Source of the DNA: Lachnospiraceae bacterium
Lineage (GTDB): Bacteria > Bacillota > Clostridia > Lachnospirales > Lachnospiraceae
NCBI GenBank assembly: GCA_910575005.1
Contig: CAJTCL010000017.1
Span: forward strand, 1 to 64,000
Reading direction: 5' to 3'
DNA length: 64,000 nt
Part shown: in pieces, positions 27,125 to 35,659 of the stretch
Numbering within the stretch: the stretch's first letter is position 1
How the letters are laid out: each line of letters opens with the position of its first letter
The notes under the pieces: model-generated
What the model was told of the DNA's origin: nothing
The model's database searches: none
The model's input: the letters and a program-made list of their open reading frames with translations, nothing else
Translations under genes and position numbers: made by a program

Positions 27125-28383
27125 TTTGCTGTTTCTTTGCGGCAATTATTGTGCTAATCATTATTTTTTGTTGTCTAAAGGTTTCAGAAAAAAATATGTA
27201 CCAACAAGAAAAAGCACTCTTTTTCCTGAAAAGCAATACCATTGCCTATGACCTGCAGACAGCTGAAAATATCAGTACCTCTTGGTATCATAGAGTTTCT
27301 GGCTTCCCTGAAAACATCCTTTATATAGAAGCAAACGGATCTCCCTCTTTACTCTCTGATATCATACTATCTGATTTTGAATATTCTCTGATAGATGAGA
27401 TAAAAAAATATCAAAAAGATAACAAAAACCTTTCACATGCAGAGCAAATGCTCTCGGAAACCCAACAACAGTACTTCCAATATACAGAAAATGACAATCG
27501 TTTTTTGGTCATGAATACAAAATTCTATGATAAGAAAAAAGAAAACGAGATTAATTTCATCTATCTATACAACTTAAACGATTTTTTTCAAAATGTGCAC
27601 ACACAGCGCATTCGTTTTTTGCTAATCTGGCTTGTCTCCATCTTGTTCTTATATTTATTCTCCTATATATTTACTACCCATGTTCTCAAGCCAGTGATAG
27701 AAAATGACACCAAACAAAAACATTTTATTGCTGTCGCCTCACATGAACTGCGCTCTCCCTTAGCCGTTTTTAAAACTGGCCTCTCTATTTTGAAAAAGAA
27801 CGCCGACACAGATAAAGAGGCACGTATCTGTCAATTGATGGACAGCGAAATGTCTAGAATGGAACGATTAATCGGCGATCTTCTCTGCCTAACCAAGACT
27901 CAGCAAGCTGTCTTAAACTTCCAATATGAGTCTATTAACCTTAATGATCTATTGAAAGACATTTATGAGAAATATCATGAGCTTGCCAAAAATAAGCATC
28001 TCACACTCACTTTATCTATAGCAGAAACCTGTAATTATAACTATGTTTGTGATTCACAGAGAATTGAACAAATGATTACCATCTTATTAGACAATGCTCT
28101 GTGTTATACTCCTGCTGGGCAGACAGTTACTCTAACTCTCTTTCGTTCGCGCTCGAAATATTATATACAGGTAATTGATACTGGAACAGGTATTCCCGAC
28201 ATAGAAAAAGCGAAAATTTTTGATAGATTTTACCAGTCTGACCGCTCCCATAATCAGAAAGAACATTTTGGACTGGGGCTTTCCATTGCCAAGGAAATTT
28301 GCAATGCACATGGCGGAAAGATTTCTGTTAGTAATACGAAAGGTGGCGGCAGTACCTTTACGGTAAGACTGCCACTGAAATAG
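27091..28383 (+). CDS. Sensor histidine kinase
   Basis: A 430-residue membrane kinase: TM1 about 10-30, an extracellular sensor loop ~31-172, TM2 about 174-195, HisKA with phospho-acceptor His218 in VASHELRSPL, and HATPase with N-box DNALCYTP, G1 DTGTGIPD and GLGLSIAKEICNAHGG. No HAMP domain is evident. RBS AGGAGG inside the regulator gene gives coupled translation. The outward-facing loop could contact the neighbouring lipoprotein. Confidence 0.9.
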   Translation: MFRNIRRKLSLICCFFAAIIVLIIIFCCLKVSEKNMYQQEKALFFLKSNTIAYDLQTAENISTSWYHRVSGFPENILYIEANGSPSLLSDIILSDFEYSLIDEIKKYQKDNKNLSHAEQMLSETQQQYFQYTENDNRFLVMNTKFYDKKKENEINFIYLYNLNDFFQNVHTQRIRFLLIWLVSILFLYLFSYIFTTHVLKPVIENDTKQKHFIAVASHELRSPLAVFKTGLSILKKNADTDKEARICQLMDSEMSRMERLIGDLLCLTKTQQAVLNFQYESINLNDLLKDIYEKYHELAKNKHLTLTLSIAETCNYNYVCDSQRIEQMITILLDNALCYTPAGQTVTLTLFRSRSKYYIQVIDTGTGIPDIEKAKIFDRFYQSDRSHNQKEHFGLGLSIAKEICNAHGGKISVSNTKGGGSTFTVRLPLK

Positions 28384-28446
28384 TATGAAAATACTGTCTT
28401 TCATTTCTCCTCATTCCTGCAATCTTTATTCTACAATAATAAAATA

Positions 28447-28507
28447 TTGACAGACAACGTAACATGTGTTTAAATATAATTAAACATTTAAACAATTGTT
28501 TAATTAT
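28447..28507 (+). promoter_or_regulatory. arsR promoter and inverted-repeat operator
   Basis: TTGACA (28447-28452) is followed by TTAAAT at 17 bp (28470-28475) or TATAAT at 22 bp (28475-28480). A perfect inverted repeat, ATAATTAAAC (28476-28485) and GTTTAATTAT (28498-28507), spaced by 12 bp, overlaps the start zone. Size and base content suit an ArsR-family dimer site. Confidence 0.6.
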
Positions 28508-28522
28508 TAAAAAATGTTTATA

Positions 28523-28620
28523 GGTGAAAGCAGAAAACAGAAAGGATAACATGCAAACACACATCTTTCACACTTTGTGTTTGCACCTCAAATGAAAATA
28601 CAAATATTTTCACTGGAGAC
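28523..28620 (+). ncRNA. Pseudoknotted two-hairpin leader RNA, copy 1 (arsR leader)
   Basis: GGTGAAAG (28523-28530) can pair with CTTTCAC (28565-28571) in the loop of hairpin 1, whose 9-bp stem is GCAAACACA/TGTGTTTGC (28553-28561, 28576-28584). Hairpin 2 pairs TGAAAAT (28593-28599) with ATTTTCA (28606-28612) plus an outer CTC/GAG, the GAG belonging to the GGAG ribosome site of the arsR gene. About 95 nt match the serC leader at 43043-43140. The layout looks like a translational riboswitch or other cis-regulator; ligand unknown. Confidence 0.65.
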
Positions 28621-28631
28621 TAGGTAAAAAA

Positions 28632-28994
28632 ATGAAAAAACTTGATTTACCACATAACCACGGACAAAATATAACAATCGCCCTTGCACAATTACCTACT
28701 GTGGAAGATTGTGAGATGGTTGCAGAAATATTTAAACAACTCAGTAATGGAACTAGGTTACGAATATTATGGTTGTTATGTCATTGCGAAGAATGTGTCA
28801 GTAACATATCTGCGGCAATGGAAATGAGTGATCCGGCGGTTTCCCATCATCTAAAAACCTTAAAAAATACAGGATTGATCGTCAGCAGGCGTGAGGGAAA
28901 AGAGATATATTATAAACTTGCAGACACACAAGTGGCAAAATATATTCATCAAATCTGCGAAGAAATTTTTGAGATCAAATGTCCTTTAGAATAG
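28632..28994 (+). CDS. ArsR/SmtB family metalloregulator
   Basis: A 120-residue winged helix. The cluster Cys50, Cys52 and Cys55 (LCHCEECV) precedes the recognition helix (MSDPAVSHHLKTLKNTGLI), as in cysteine alpha-3-type thiol/metal sensors; His72, His73 and C-terminal Cys109 and Cys117 are further candidate ligands. It heads a three-gene unit with an ICMT-like methyltransferase and a hydrolase. Its own operator and the leader RNA suggest two layers of control. The inducer (metal or other) is not determinable. Confidence 0.88.
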   Translation: MKKLDLPHNHGQNITIALAQLPTVEDCEMVAEIFKQLSNGTRLRILWLLCHCEECVSNISAAMEMSDPAVSHHLKTLKNTGLIVSRREGKEIYYKLADTQVAKYIHQICEEIFEIKCPLE

Positions 28995-29003
28995 GAGGCT
29001 CAT

Positions 29004-29606
29004 ATGATGTATCAGATATTAGCAATGTTGATTTTAGCAATATTTTATACCTTCTATTTTGCAAAAATTATCATTCTCAAGCAACAATCCATTAAAACAA
29101 ATCAGATGGGAATTGGAAAGAAACCCAAGGAGGTATTGCACATTGAACGCATTATGGGATTTGCAACAGTACTTACCGCTATCTTTGATATAGGCAGCAT
29201 CTTTCTGGTAAAACAATTTCCTGCAAATGGATTTAGGATTATAGGGATAGTGCTAGGGATTATAGGCGTAATGTTTTTTGTGTTAGCAACAATTACAATG
29301 AAAACTAGCTGGAGAGTTGGAATCCCAGAAGAGAAAACATCCCTAATTACAAATGGTATTTACAACTGGAGTAGAAATCCTGCGTTTGTCGGATTTGATT
29401 TATTATTTCTTTCTATATGCCTTATGTATTTTAATATTTTGTTAGTATGTGTCTCTGTCTGGGCGGCTGTAATGTTACATCTTCAAATATTACAGGAGGA
29501 AACTCATATGTATCATATGTTTGGGGATGAATATGTGCAGTATACAAAACAGACTCTAAGATATTTTGGAAAAAAAAGATCTGATACCAAGGAGAGATTG
29601 CCATGA
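29004..29606 (+). CDS. ICMT-family membrane methyltransferase
   Basis: A 200-residue protein with about five membrane segments and the C-terminal signature of isoprenylcysteine carboxyl methyltransferase/PEMT-like enzymes: NGIYNWSRNPAFVGFDLLF and EETHMYHMFGDEYVQYTKQTLRYF. Such enzymes methylate lipid-anchored or small hydrophobic substrates with SAM; the bacterial substrate is unknown. RBS AGGAGG. Ends in an ATGA overlap with the hydrolase gene. Confidence 0.82.
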   Translation: MMYQILAMLILAIFYTFYFAKIIILKQQSIKTNQMGIGKKPKEVLHIERIMGFATVLTAIFDIGSIFLVKQFPANGFRIIGIVLGIIGVMFFVLATITMKTSWRVGIPEEKTSLITNGIYNWSRNPAFVGFDLLFLSICLMYFNILLVCVSVWAAVMLHLQILQEETHMYHMFGDEYVQYTKQTLRYFGKKRSDTKERLP

Positions 29607-30343
29607 ATTTTATATATTTTGGAGATAAAAGCAATAAATCAATCCTATTTATACATGGAATGGCTTCTACCGCAATGCTATGTTACGAACCGATCTTAAA
29701 TTATTTATCAGATTATTATGTAATCTTGGCGGAAGTGGACGGTCACAGCAAGCAATTGGGTGAACTTATCAGTCTTGAGAAAAATTGTGATGAGATAGAA
29801 AACTTCATACGAACTCATTTGTCCGGTAATTTATATTGTTTATCTGGTTTTTCTATGGGGGCAACAATGGCAGTTGAAATCATTGGCAGAGGTAAGGTCA
29901 ATGTGGAAAAAACGCATCTAGACGCGGCATTTTTGGTAAAAATGGGATTGCTGGCGAAACCATTTACAAATATTTTTTGCAAGGTTATCAAACGGATTAA
30001 AAATCAACAAACCATTCCCAAATTTCTTCTGGACTCTGCTATGGGAAAAGATAACAATAGTATTACTGAGATGCTATATTCGGATATTTCTTCTGGGACT
30101 ATAAAAACAGCCTGTAAATTCGTATACACTTATAGCATTCCTGATAAAATAGGCGATTACAAAGGAACCGTACTATTCTGGCGAGGTTCTAATGAGCATT
30201 ATCCAAGGAAAAGTGCTATTCTATTAAAAAGATATCTGCCTAATTTCATGGATGTTGAGATTGAAAATATGGGACATGGACAGTTTTTACATGAGCATAG
30301 TGAAAGATATGCAAAAGAATTGGTGAACTATCTACAAAGTTGA
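29603..30343 (+). CDS. Alpha/beta hydrolase
   Basis: A 246-residue intracellular hydrolase with nucleophile elbow GFSMG (Ser84), oxyanion strand LFIHGMAST, acid region in TVLFWRGSNE and catalytic His in MGHGQFLHE. It overlaps the methyltransferase gene by four bases (ATGA), so the products probably act together, for instance methylation and hydrolysis on one ester-type substrate. That functional link is inference. Confidence 0.83.
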   Translation: MNFIYFGDKSNKSILFIHGMASTAMLCYEPILNYLSDYYVILAEVDGHSKQLGELISLEKNCDEIENFIRTHLSGNLYCLSGFSMGATMAVEIIGRGKVNVEKTHLDAAFLVKMGLLAKPFTNIFCKVIKRIKNQQTIPKFLLDSAMGKDNNSITEMLYSDISSGTIKTACKFVYTYSIPDKIGDYKGTVLFWRGSNEHYPRKSAILLKRYLPNFMDVEIENMGHGQFLHEHSERYAKELVNYLQS

Positions 30344-30381
30344 TGTTTCATCTGTTTATACTTGTATATTCTTCTCTGAGA

Positions 30382-30429
30382 TTTTTTATCTTATGGGAAA
30401 TTCTATTAAATTTTCCATAAGATAAAAAA
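30382..30429. terminator. Bidirectional terminator between convergent genes
   Basis: TTTTTTATCTTATGGGAAA pairs with the downstream TTTCCATAAGATAAAAAA; the arms give T-runs in both directions, and the stem overlaps the end of the leftward gene. Confidence 0.85.
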
Positions 30430-31617
30430 TAACACCACTACTTCAATAACCAGTAAAATCATTAGAACAGGCAGCAACGCTGGCCAAGCTAAGACAGCCC
30501 CCGCCAGTAACAGCATCGTCACTGGAACAATATATTTCCGCGGATGATGCCACAAGTCACTCTCAATTTTCCAGGCTCGGATAGGAAAAAACCATTCTAA
30601 AAGTACCGACAAAACTGCGCTTTGCAGAGCAAAGAAAACAGCGGCAAATATCATAGAAACAGTGACACTGTTATTTTGTATCTGTAAGCTGCAAAGAAAT
30701 ATCACATCGGCAGCCATATTGCATAAAAATAAAAACAAACCATATGGAATAAAAAACGCTTGTTTTTGGCCAGGCAGGAAACGAACTGCCTGCTCTAAAT
30801 CCCTGTCACAAGACAGCAAGATACAGACAGGTGTATTTAAGGATAAAACCGCAAATCCTACCGGAACCACAGTCAGACCTCCGATTTCCCCCAAAAAATA
30901 GGGCAAAACCAGGGCTACACACCACATAACAAAAGTATTGATCAAATAATTTTTGTGGAAACCAAGATATCTGAAAAAATATCTCCATAAAGAACCACTC
31001 TTCTGTCGCTTTGCAATATAACTTTTCTCACTCTCCTGCCTATAAAAATCATATCCATCTGCCCTTCGCAAAATCAGGACAGTAAAAATACCATTCATAA
31101 CCAATAACAGTATCAGCCAAGTTTTATTTCCCAAAAGAACGATGGCCGTGATTATAGAAGCGGCCCAAAAAACTGCCACATACCTTTTTTTCAGAGAATA
31201 TACTGCTGCTGCCATGAGAACAGCATGTATCACACAGACGAAAATTCCGAGAATTTCTATAGGTTTCCAAATAGAAACAGCTAGTAAAATAGATAAAAGC
31301 GCCGCGGTCTTGGTAAAAATAGTATAGACTCCCAAAATGGCAACATAGGAAAAGACAAATTCTTGGTGCAGGGAAGGAAGCATCAGCATATGCTGCATTT
31401 CGACAAAGATATCTTTGGAAGAAAGAGCCTGACACATTACACCAGCCGTAAAAGTGCTTACCATTAAGATTCGGATAGCTGGGGCAATCTGCACTTTCCA
31501 ACCAGCAATATACAGTCCCAAAAATACAATTAGATCAACCAAAAGCGTCTGAAACAGCCGCTCATATTTTGCTCCAAATAATTTTTTGGCGAACGCCTTA
31601 CCCGTCATTTTCATCAT
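30406..31617 (-). CDS. ABC-2 type membrane protein of a small export operon
   Basis: A ~403-residue membrane protein with about ten to twelve hydrophobic segments and no recognised enzyme motif. The ATG at 31617 has GGGAGG six bases upstream and overlaps the end of the ATPase gene by 20 bp; codons further upstream to 31695 lie in the ATPase gene and are discounted. It is the permease partner of the ATPase 31598-32305. The cargo is unknown; this compact arrangement is common in peptide export or self-immunity systems. Confidence 0.72.
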   Translation of the reverse strand: MMKMTGKAFAKKLFGAKYERLFQTLLVDLIVFLGLYIAGWKVQIAPAIRILMVSTFTAGVMCQALSSKDIFVEMQHMLMLPSLHQEFVFSYVAILGVYTIFTKTAALLSILLAVSIWKPIEILGIFVCVIHAVLMAAAVYSLKKRYVAVFWAASIITAIVLLGNKTWLILLLVMNGIFTVLILRRADGYDFYRQESEKSYIAKRQKSGSLWRYFFRYLGFHKNYLINTFVMWCVALVLPYFLGEIGGLTVVPVGFAVLSLNTPVCILLSCDRDLEQAVRFLPGQKQAFFIPYGLFLFLCNMAADVIFLCSLQIQNNSVTVSMIFAAVFFALQSAVLSVLLEWFFPIRAWKIESDLWHHPRKYIVPVTMLLLAGAVLAWPALLPVLMILLVIEVVVLFFILWKI

Positions 31618-32305
31618 GCAGAGCCTCCCGAATATCTGTGGCACTGATCTGCCCATGCCCAAAAGTCTGCTGGATTCTCCCATGCTCCAGAACAAATACT
31701 CGATCAGAAGTCAGCGTAATACTCTCCAAAATATGGGAAGAAAACAGGATAGTCCCATACTCCTTATATCCCAAAATCTTCTGATACAAGTATTCTGTGC
31801 TTTGGAAGTCTAGTCCATTGACTGGCTCATCCAGAAACAGCAATTTGGGCTTTAGCGCAAAGGCTGTAATCAAAAATGCTTTTTTCTTGTTTCCGGTAGA
31901 TAAATCTTTTAATAAAGTGTCTGTATACGCTTCAAAATGAAATCCCTGTATCAATTCAGTTAAATTGGGCACTTCTTTTCTATAAGCAGAACATACATAG
32001 GACAGATATTCTCGAAATGTAAAATATGAAAAAGAATTGTCCTCGGCAAACACAGTATAACGGCAAAGCTTAAAATCCTGTTTCCTAAAATTTACGGTGG
32101 AACCACAAAAACAGATACGATCCGCATGGAAAGTAGGATGCAGACCAGACAACACTTTTAAAAATGTCGTTTTGCCAGCTCCGTTCAACCCGATCAGCCC
32201 TGCTACTTCATGTTCAGCCAATTCCAAAGAAAAATCCGAAAGTATTATTTTCTCGTCATTGTACCACGCGCTTAAATTTTTAATCGTCAAAAGCGCTGCA
32301 CTCAT
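31598..32305 (-). CDS. ABC transporter ATPase
   Basis: A 235-residue ABC subunit: Walker A GLNGAGKTT, a degenerate signature (DLSTGNKKKAFL replacing LSGGQ), Walker B LLFLDEPVNGLD and SSHILES as H-loop. The altered signature is typical of the short ATPases of peptide-resistance and export pairs. ATG at 32305 stands 1 nt after the stop of the small membrane gene, with GGGGGCAGG as RBS. Confidence 0.88.
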   Translation of the reverse strand: MSAALLTIKNLSAWYNDEKIILSDFSLELAEHEVAGLIGLNGAGKTTFLKVLSGLHPTFHADRICFCGSTVNFRKQDFKLCRYTVFAEDNSFSYFTFREYLSYVCSAYRKEVPNLTELIQGFHFEAYTDTLLKDLSTGNKKKAFLITAFALKPKLLFLDEPVNGLDFQSTEYLYQKILGYKEYGTILFSSHILESITLTSDRVFVLEHGRIQQTFGHGQISATDIREALHDENDG

Positions 32306-32306
32306 T

Positions 32307-32489
32307 TTACCTGCCCCCTCTGTTGCCTTTTTCTTTTTTCCATACTGCGTAAGCGGAATACAGAAACGCACCTGCTAAAATAAGATAAAGAATTGTCATC
32401 TGAAAGCTCCCAGATACACCACATATAATGGCTGTGACCAGCCAAATCAAACCTATTATTCCACGAATATATATATGACGCATTAACAT
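32307..32489 (-). CDS. Small two-helix membrane protein in ABC operon
   Basis: A 60-residue protein with two hydrophobic helices (GIIGLIWLVTAIICGV and MTILYLILAGAFLYSAYAVW) and a basic tail. AAGGAGG precedes ATG 32489 at short spacing, ATG 32483 at normal spacing; either may be used. It is tightly packed with the ATPase gene. No family recognised. Likely an accessory subunit of the exporter. Confidence 0.65.
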   Translation of the reverse strand: MLMRHIYIRGIIGLIWLVTAIICGVSGSFQMTILYLILAGAFLYSAYAVWKKEKGNRGGR

Positions 32490-32538
32490 TTACCTCCTTC
32501 CTTACTGTCCGCAGTCCCTTACCTAAATTGCAACTCAA

Positions 32539-32735
32539 TTACCCTTCAAATAATTTTCTATCTTTAAAAGAATATGTCTGGTCATCTTTTATATTCATGT
32601 CTGTATAATTAGATACTGCTTCATTTAAGTGATCAACAATCACTTGCTCAGCAGGCTTATTTTGTATCAAGAACCAAACACATACGATTCCAATCAATAC
32701 GATCCTATTATAATAAGTCGCAGCTCCTTTTTCAA
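32539..32735 (-). pseudogene. Small single-helix membrane protein, probably frameshifted
   Basis: A frame with a hydrophobic helix (RIVLIGIVCVWFLI) and polar tail ending KLFEG stops at 32539, 49 nt before the 60-residue gene. It lacks its own start; a TTG with KKELRLII opens at 32735 in another frame and dies after 13 codons. One frameshift near 32700 would join them into a ~65-residue peptide. Confidence 0.35.
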
Positions 32736-32775
32736 AACAACACCCCTAAAGTTTATTGTCTCCTGCCATTCAAGT

Positions 32776-33127
32776 TCACAGTCCTTTGCTGACTAAAATT
32801 TTGTCAAACTTCTTTTCTGAGAGGATTTCATGGGTCACAAACTGACCGTCATAAAAAAGGGAAAAGGTGGTAAATGGCGAGGGCGCATTCTGCGCATCCA
32901 ATATACATATATCCTTTTGCCTCAATGGGTGCCCAGGCATATTATGCAGGTATGTACTCAATAAAACATTTCCCCCGAACATTCCCTTTTAAAAAAACAA
33001 GTCCCTCGTCCAGCCTATTTTCAAGCCAATTCTTTTTAGACATAACCTGGATATCTTTGTTGTTCGATATTGCACAACAGATATGTTCCTGTTCAATATT
33101 TTCATGTGTTAATTTGACAAGTTCCAC
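32776..33127 (-). pseudogene. YoaP-like GNAT acetyltransferase, internally deleted
   Basis: A GTG at 33127 with GGAGGG opens KLTHENIEQEHICCAISN...GLVFLKGNVRGKCFIEYIPA, the N-terminus of the YoaP-type acetyltransferase. A second frame ending at 32776 carries the far C-terminus (NAPSPFTTFSLFYDGQFVTHEILSEKKFDKIL). The ~130 residues of GNAT core between them are missing and the frames differ, so the gene is dead. Confidence 0.7.
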
Positions 33128-33156
33128 GATTCATTCCCTCCAATTTGAAGCGATAA

Positions 33157-33285
33157 TCAACCTAACCATTCATTATAATAAGCAATTACTCCTAAAATTG
33201 CACCGATTACCATTGCTGTCCATGTTGTAACAATGATTATTGGGTTTTCCTTCATCAGTTTTCCTAATTCTTTTAAATCGTTCAA
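33157..33285 (-). CDS. 42-residue single-helix membrane peptide
   Basis: A TTG start with AGGAG upstream gives a peptide with an amphipathic N-terminus (NDLKELGKLMKENP), one hydrophobic helix (IIIVTTWTAMVIGAILGVI) and a short YYNEWLG tail. It ends 30 nt before the broken YoaP gene. No family recognised. Form and neighbours (ABC export pair, small membrane proteins) would suit a membrane-active peptide or accessory factor; this is inference. Confidence 0.5.
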   Translation of the reverse strand: MNDLKELGKLMKENPIIIVTTWTAMVIGAILGVIAYYNEWLG

Positions 33286-33368
33286 TGTAATCTCTCCTAT
33301 TCTATCAATAAAATATTATTCTGTTTTCGGTATTATAAATATCCGTAGTCAACTCCAATCTTTCCTAC

Positions 33369-33581
33369 TTAACAATTTTTGAGTATTCCAAAGACAACCA
33401 CTTGTTCTTTCATTGATATTTTTTCAACCTGATAACCATATTTCAAAAGTTCTTTTTTGTATTTTAGAAAAGAGTGGTCTATTGGGATTCCAACTATATC
33501 CTGTATTTCTGAAAATGTCAACTTAAAAGATTTACTTCTGTTATGGTTCACATATTCCCATAATGGATCATATTTACTCAT
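33369..33581 (-). CDS. Small hypothetical protein (DUF7662-like)
   Basis: A 70-residue soluble protein: YDPLWEYV start, KLTFSEIQDIVGIPIDHSFL centre and QVEKISMKEQVVVF end. This layout recurs in short Firmicutes proteins that I associate with DUF7662; function unknown. It stands alone in a decayed region. RBS AAAGGG is weak. Confidence 0.55.
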   Translation of the reverse strand: MSKYDPLWEYVNHNRSKSFKLTFSEIQDIVGIPIDHSFLKYKKELLKYGYQVEKISMKEQVVVFGILKNC

Positions 33582-33703
33582 TGTATTTTCCCTTTTAAGC
33601 AGAAAGCCTCACCATGCTGATTCTTTAATAAACAATATAAACATAGCAAAATAAGTTTCATGGTTCGTTTTCTCCCTATAATTCTCTAAACATCTTAAAA
33701 TCT

Positions 33704-34102
33704 TTATTCCGTATTTCTTTTTTTATTATAAATACTGATAATGGTGTTGACAATACATAATAGTATAAAGAGGCCTGTAAAGTTAATCCAAATATCTCTA
33801 TAAGCTGTTTTCGCTAACTCTTCCCTTAATCCGCTAAACCAGACATATACAAATGCTAATAATTGAGATGGCACATATGCAATCAAATATCTAAAAATCA
33901 ATGGTTTTACAGGCAAAGCTGTACATAAAATAAATGCTACCATACCAATCAAGAGAATAATAGCCCTGTCTAATTCATGCCAATTACCGCTCGGATCCTC
34001 ATAGACGCCATTGCCAAGATATAAAACACTATTTAATAATGTAATTACTGTATATATAACCGAATAAATTGATACAATATTTATCCATTTTTTCTTACTC
34101 AT
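33704..34102 (-). CDS. Four-helix membrane protein (DUF6608-like)
   Basis: A 132-residue protein with four hydrophobic helices, the first at YSVIYTVITLLNSVLYLG, the last at GLFILLCIVNTIISIY. It resembles small Clostridia membrane proteins grouped as DUF6608; no function known. RBS GGAAG. The ribosome site and codon use look genuine. Confidence 0.6.
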   Translation of the reverse strand: MSKKKWINIVSIYSVIYTVITLLNSVLYLGNGVYEDPSGNWHELDRAIILLIGMVAFILCTALPVKPLIFRYLIAYVPSQLLAFVYVWFSGLREELAKTAYRDIWINFTGLFILLCIVNTIISIYNKKRNTE

Positions 34103-34301
34103 TTTTCCTCAACTTCCAATATTTTGTTCTGTTTCATACTTCATAGTATTCCCTTCAAATCGCAGTCTGTACAACAGCCTATGTGTTTTATTATAATCTT
34201 TCTGATACATAAAGACAAACTATTTGCTGTAAAATGTTTTTCTGATGCCGTGAAATGTATTTTAATTATTCCGTGTTAATAGGCTTTCGCCACATAAATT
34301 C

Positions 34302-34352
34302 AAAAACTCCATGTGATTCTTGCTGCCAGTAGCAGAATCACATGGAGTTTTT
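34302..34352. terminator. Bidirectional terminator
   Basis: AAAAACTCCATGTGATTCT pairs with AGAATCACATGGAGTTTTT around a 12-nt loop; T-run on both sides. Confidence 0.85.
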
Positions 34353-34439
34353 GTCTTTACCTGGCTCAATGCTTTAACATATTTTCAATAAATATTCCAT
34401 ATCCTTTGGTGGCGTCCTGCACAAATTGAACTGCTCCCT

Positions 34440-34626
34440 GTCAAGTAGACAATTGAAAAAATATAAATTTTTCCTGCCAGTAGATTATCTGCTGGGAGTT
34501 TTTATGCAGCTTGCAAGTAAATTTCATGTTTTTCCATAGGCGTTAAAACCCTAAGACCTTTTTGCAAGCGTTTATTGTGGTAGTAATCTATATAATCCTC
34601 AATCATTTTTACAAGTGTTTCGTTTG
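34440..34626 (-). pseudogene. IS3-family transposase, C-terminal remnant with terminal end
   Basis: The minus strand reads ETLVKMIEDYIDYYHNKRLQ followed by GLRVLTPMEKHEIYLQAA and stop at 34503, the C-terminus of an IS3-type OrfB after its last catalytic Glu. The outer edge TGTCAAGTAGACA (34439-34451) looks like an IS terminal repeat. The rest of the element is missing beyond 34626. Confidence 0.65.
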
Positions 34627-34631
34627 TTCAA

Positions 34632-34741
34632 TTCTTTATATTCCATCTGCAACTTTCTGGATGTATTTCCTTTTATATACTGCACTAATTTGCTCGCAGA
34701 CAAATGGGGCGGCACCGACACCAGCAGATGTTCTCGCATCG
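34632..34741 (-). pseudogene. IS200/IS605 Y1 transposase fragment
   Basis: Reads EHLLVSVPPHLSASKLVQYI and GNTSRKLQMEYKEL, the central part of a TnpA; the HUH pair and Tyr helix are absent. It joins the IS3 fragment at its C-terminal side. 34742-34880 beyond it has short open frames with no recognisable product. Confidence 0.6.
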
Positions 34742-34892
34742 TCTGTCGCTAATGTGTCCGCAATCATCTGAAGAGGCTCATAGATTGCATCCTCATATCT
34801 CGCTATGTAACTGTTGGCGTATAGTCATTGTTGACAAAGGTAGTCTCCCCCTGCACATATTTTGCGATACAATCCCGTCTTTGACAGTTAAA

Positions 34893-34945
34893 AAAAGAAA
34901 AAACCACTATACCCCTTATATTTACTGGAGTATAGCAGTTTTTTA
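34893..34945. terminator. Terminator-like hairpin among IS scraps
   Basis: AAAACCACTATAC pairs imperfectly with GTATAGCAGTTTTTT across a ~16-nt loop. Confidence 0.6.
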
Positions 34946-34992
34946 CTTTGCCACGGACTTTGGTAATTTATTCCCGCCCTTTACTTTTTTTG

Positions 34993-35395
34993 AATGGTTT
35001 TCATCTTACTTTTTGTTATGAACTGATAATCTGTTCGAAAGCCGCAGGCATCATGAAGGGCATCCGTAATCATTTCCCGTTTGTTTGTATGTTGGGATAA
35101 ATCCCTGTTCTTGAACTTCAACAAAATTCATTGCTTTCAAGGTATCTAACAATTCTTCACAGGTGTATTTTGAATCCAGTTTTTTCTCAAGAAATCGGTA
35201 GATCGTCAATGCAAAGAAACAAATCAGAAAATGTGCCTTAATGCGGGTTTCATCATGCAGATAAACCGGTCTGGCTGAAAAATCCATTTTCATGATACGA
35301 AAACATTCTTCGATCTGCCATCTACCTTCGCTGACTTTTAAAATATCACCGACGGCATTCTTCGATTTGGATGTGGTAACTCTCACAGAAGACAC
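34993..35395 (-). pseudogene. IS4/IS1634-type transposase, C-terminal remnant
   Basis: The frame from 35395 carries EGRWQIEECFRIMKMDFSAR, where the Glu of ECFRIMK is the likely last catalytic residue, and HDETRIKAHFLICFFALTIY. It shifts frame near 35070, after which ITDALHDACGFRTDYQFIT completes the normal C-terminus in the other frame. The N-terminal two thirds are missing. Confidence 0.7.
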
Positions 35396-35564
35396 ATCAT
35401 TTTCCTTATTTTACTATACATTACAATAAAGCACCATAGAACAGAACAAAAAATTTGACAAAAAAATACAGGTTTTATGCGACCTGCAAGTACTTTTTCT
35501 ATAATTCAACTGTCAAACTCCTGGGACCATTCATGCGTTTGGCGTGGCAAAAGAATAATTGCTC

Positions 35565-35593
35565 TTGCAATTTTTGTACAGACATAGTATAAT
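35565..35593 (+). promoter_or_regulatory. Promoter of queL-yhhQ operon
   Basis: TTGCAA (35565-35570), 17-bp spacer, TATAAT (35588-35593). The transcript would start about 15 nt before the preQ1 aptamer. Confidence 0.7.
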
Positions 35594-35610
35594 TAAACAC
35601 GAAAATTTTA

Positions 35611-35652
35611 TAAGACAGTTCGTGACCATCCTGTCTCTAAACAAAACTAGGG
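35611..35652 (+). promoter_or_regulatory. preQ1-I riboswitch aptamer
   Basis: GACAG (35614-35618) pairs with CTGTC (35631-35635). The loop holds GTGACC and the 3' tail is A-rich (CTAAACAAAACTAGG), closely resembling the class I preQ1 fold in which the tail forms a pseudoknot with the loop. A terminator follows at once, and the two downstream genes belong to queuosine-precursor salvage and transport, which strongly supports the call. Confidence 0.85.
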
Positions 35653-35659
35653 ATTTGAG

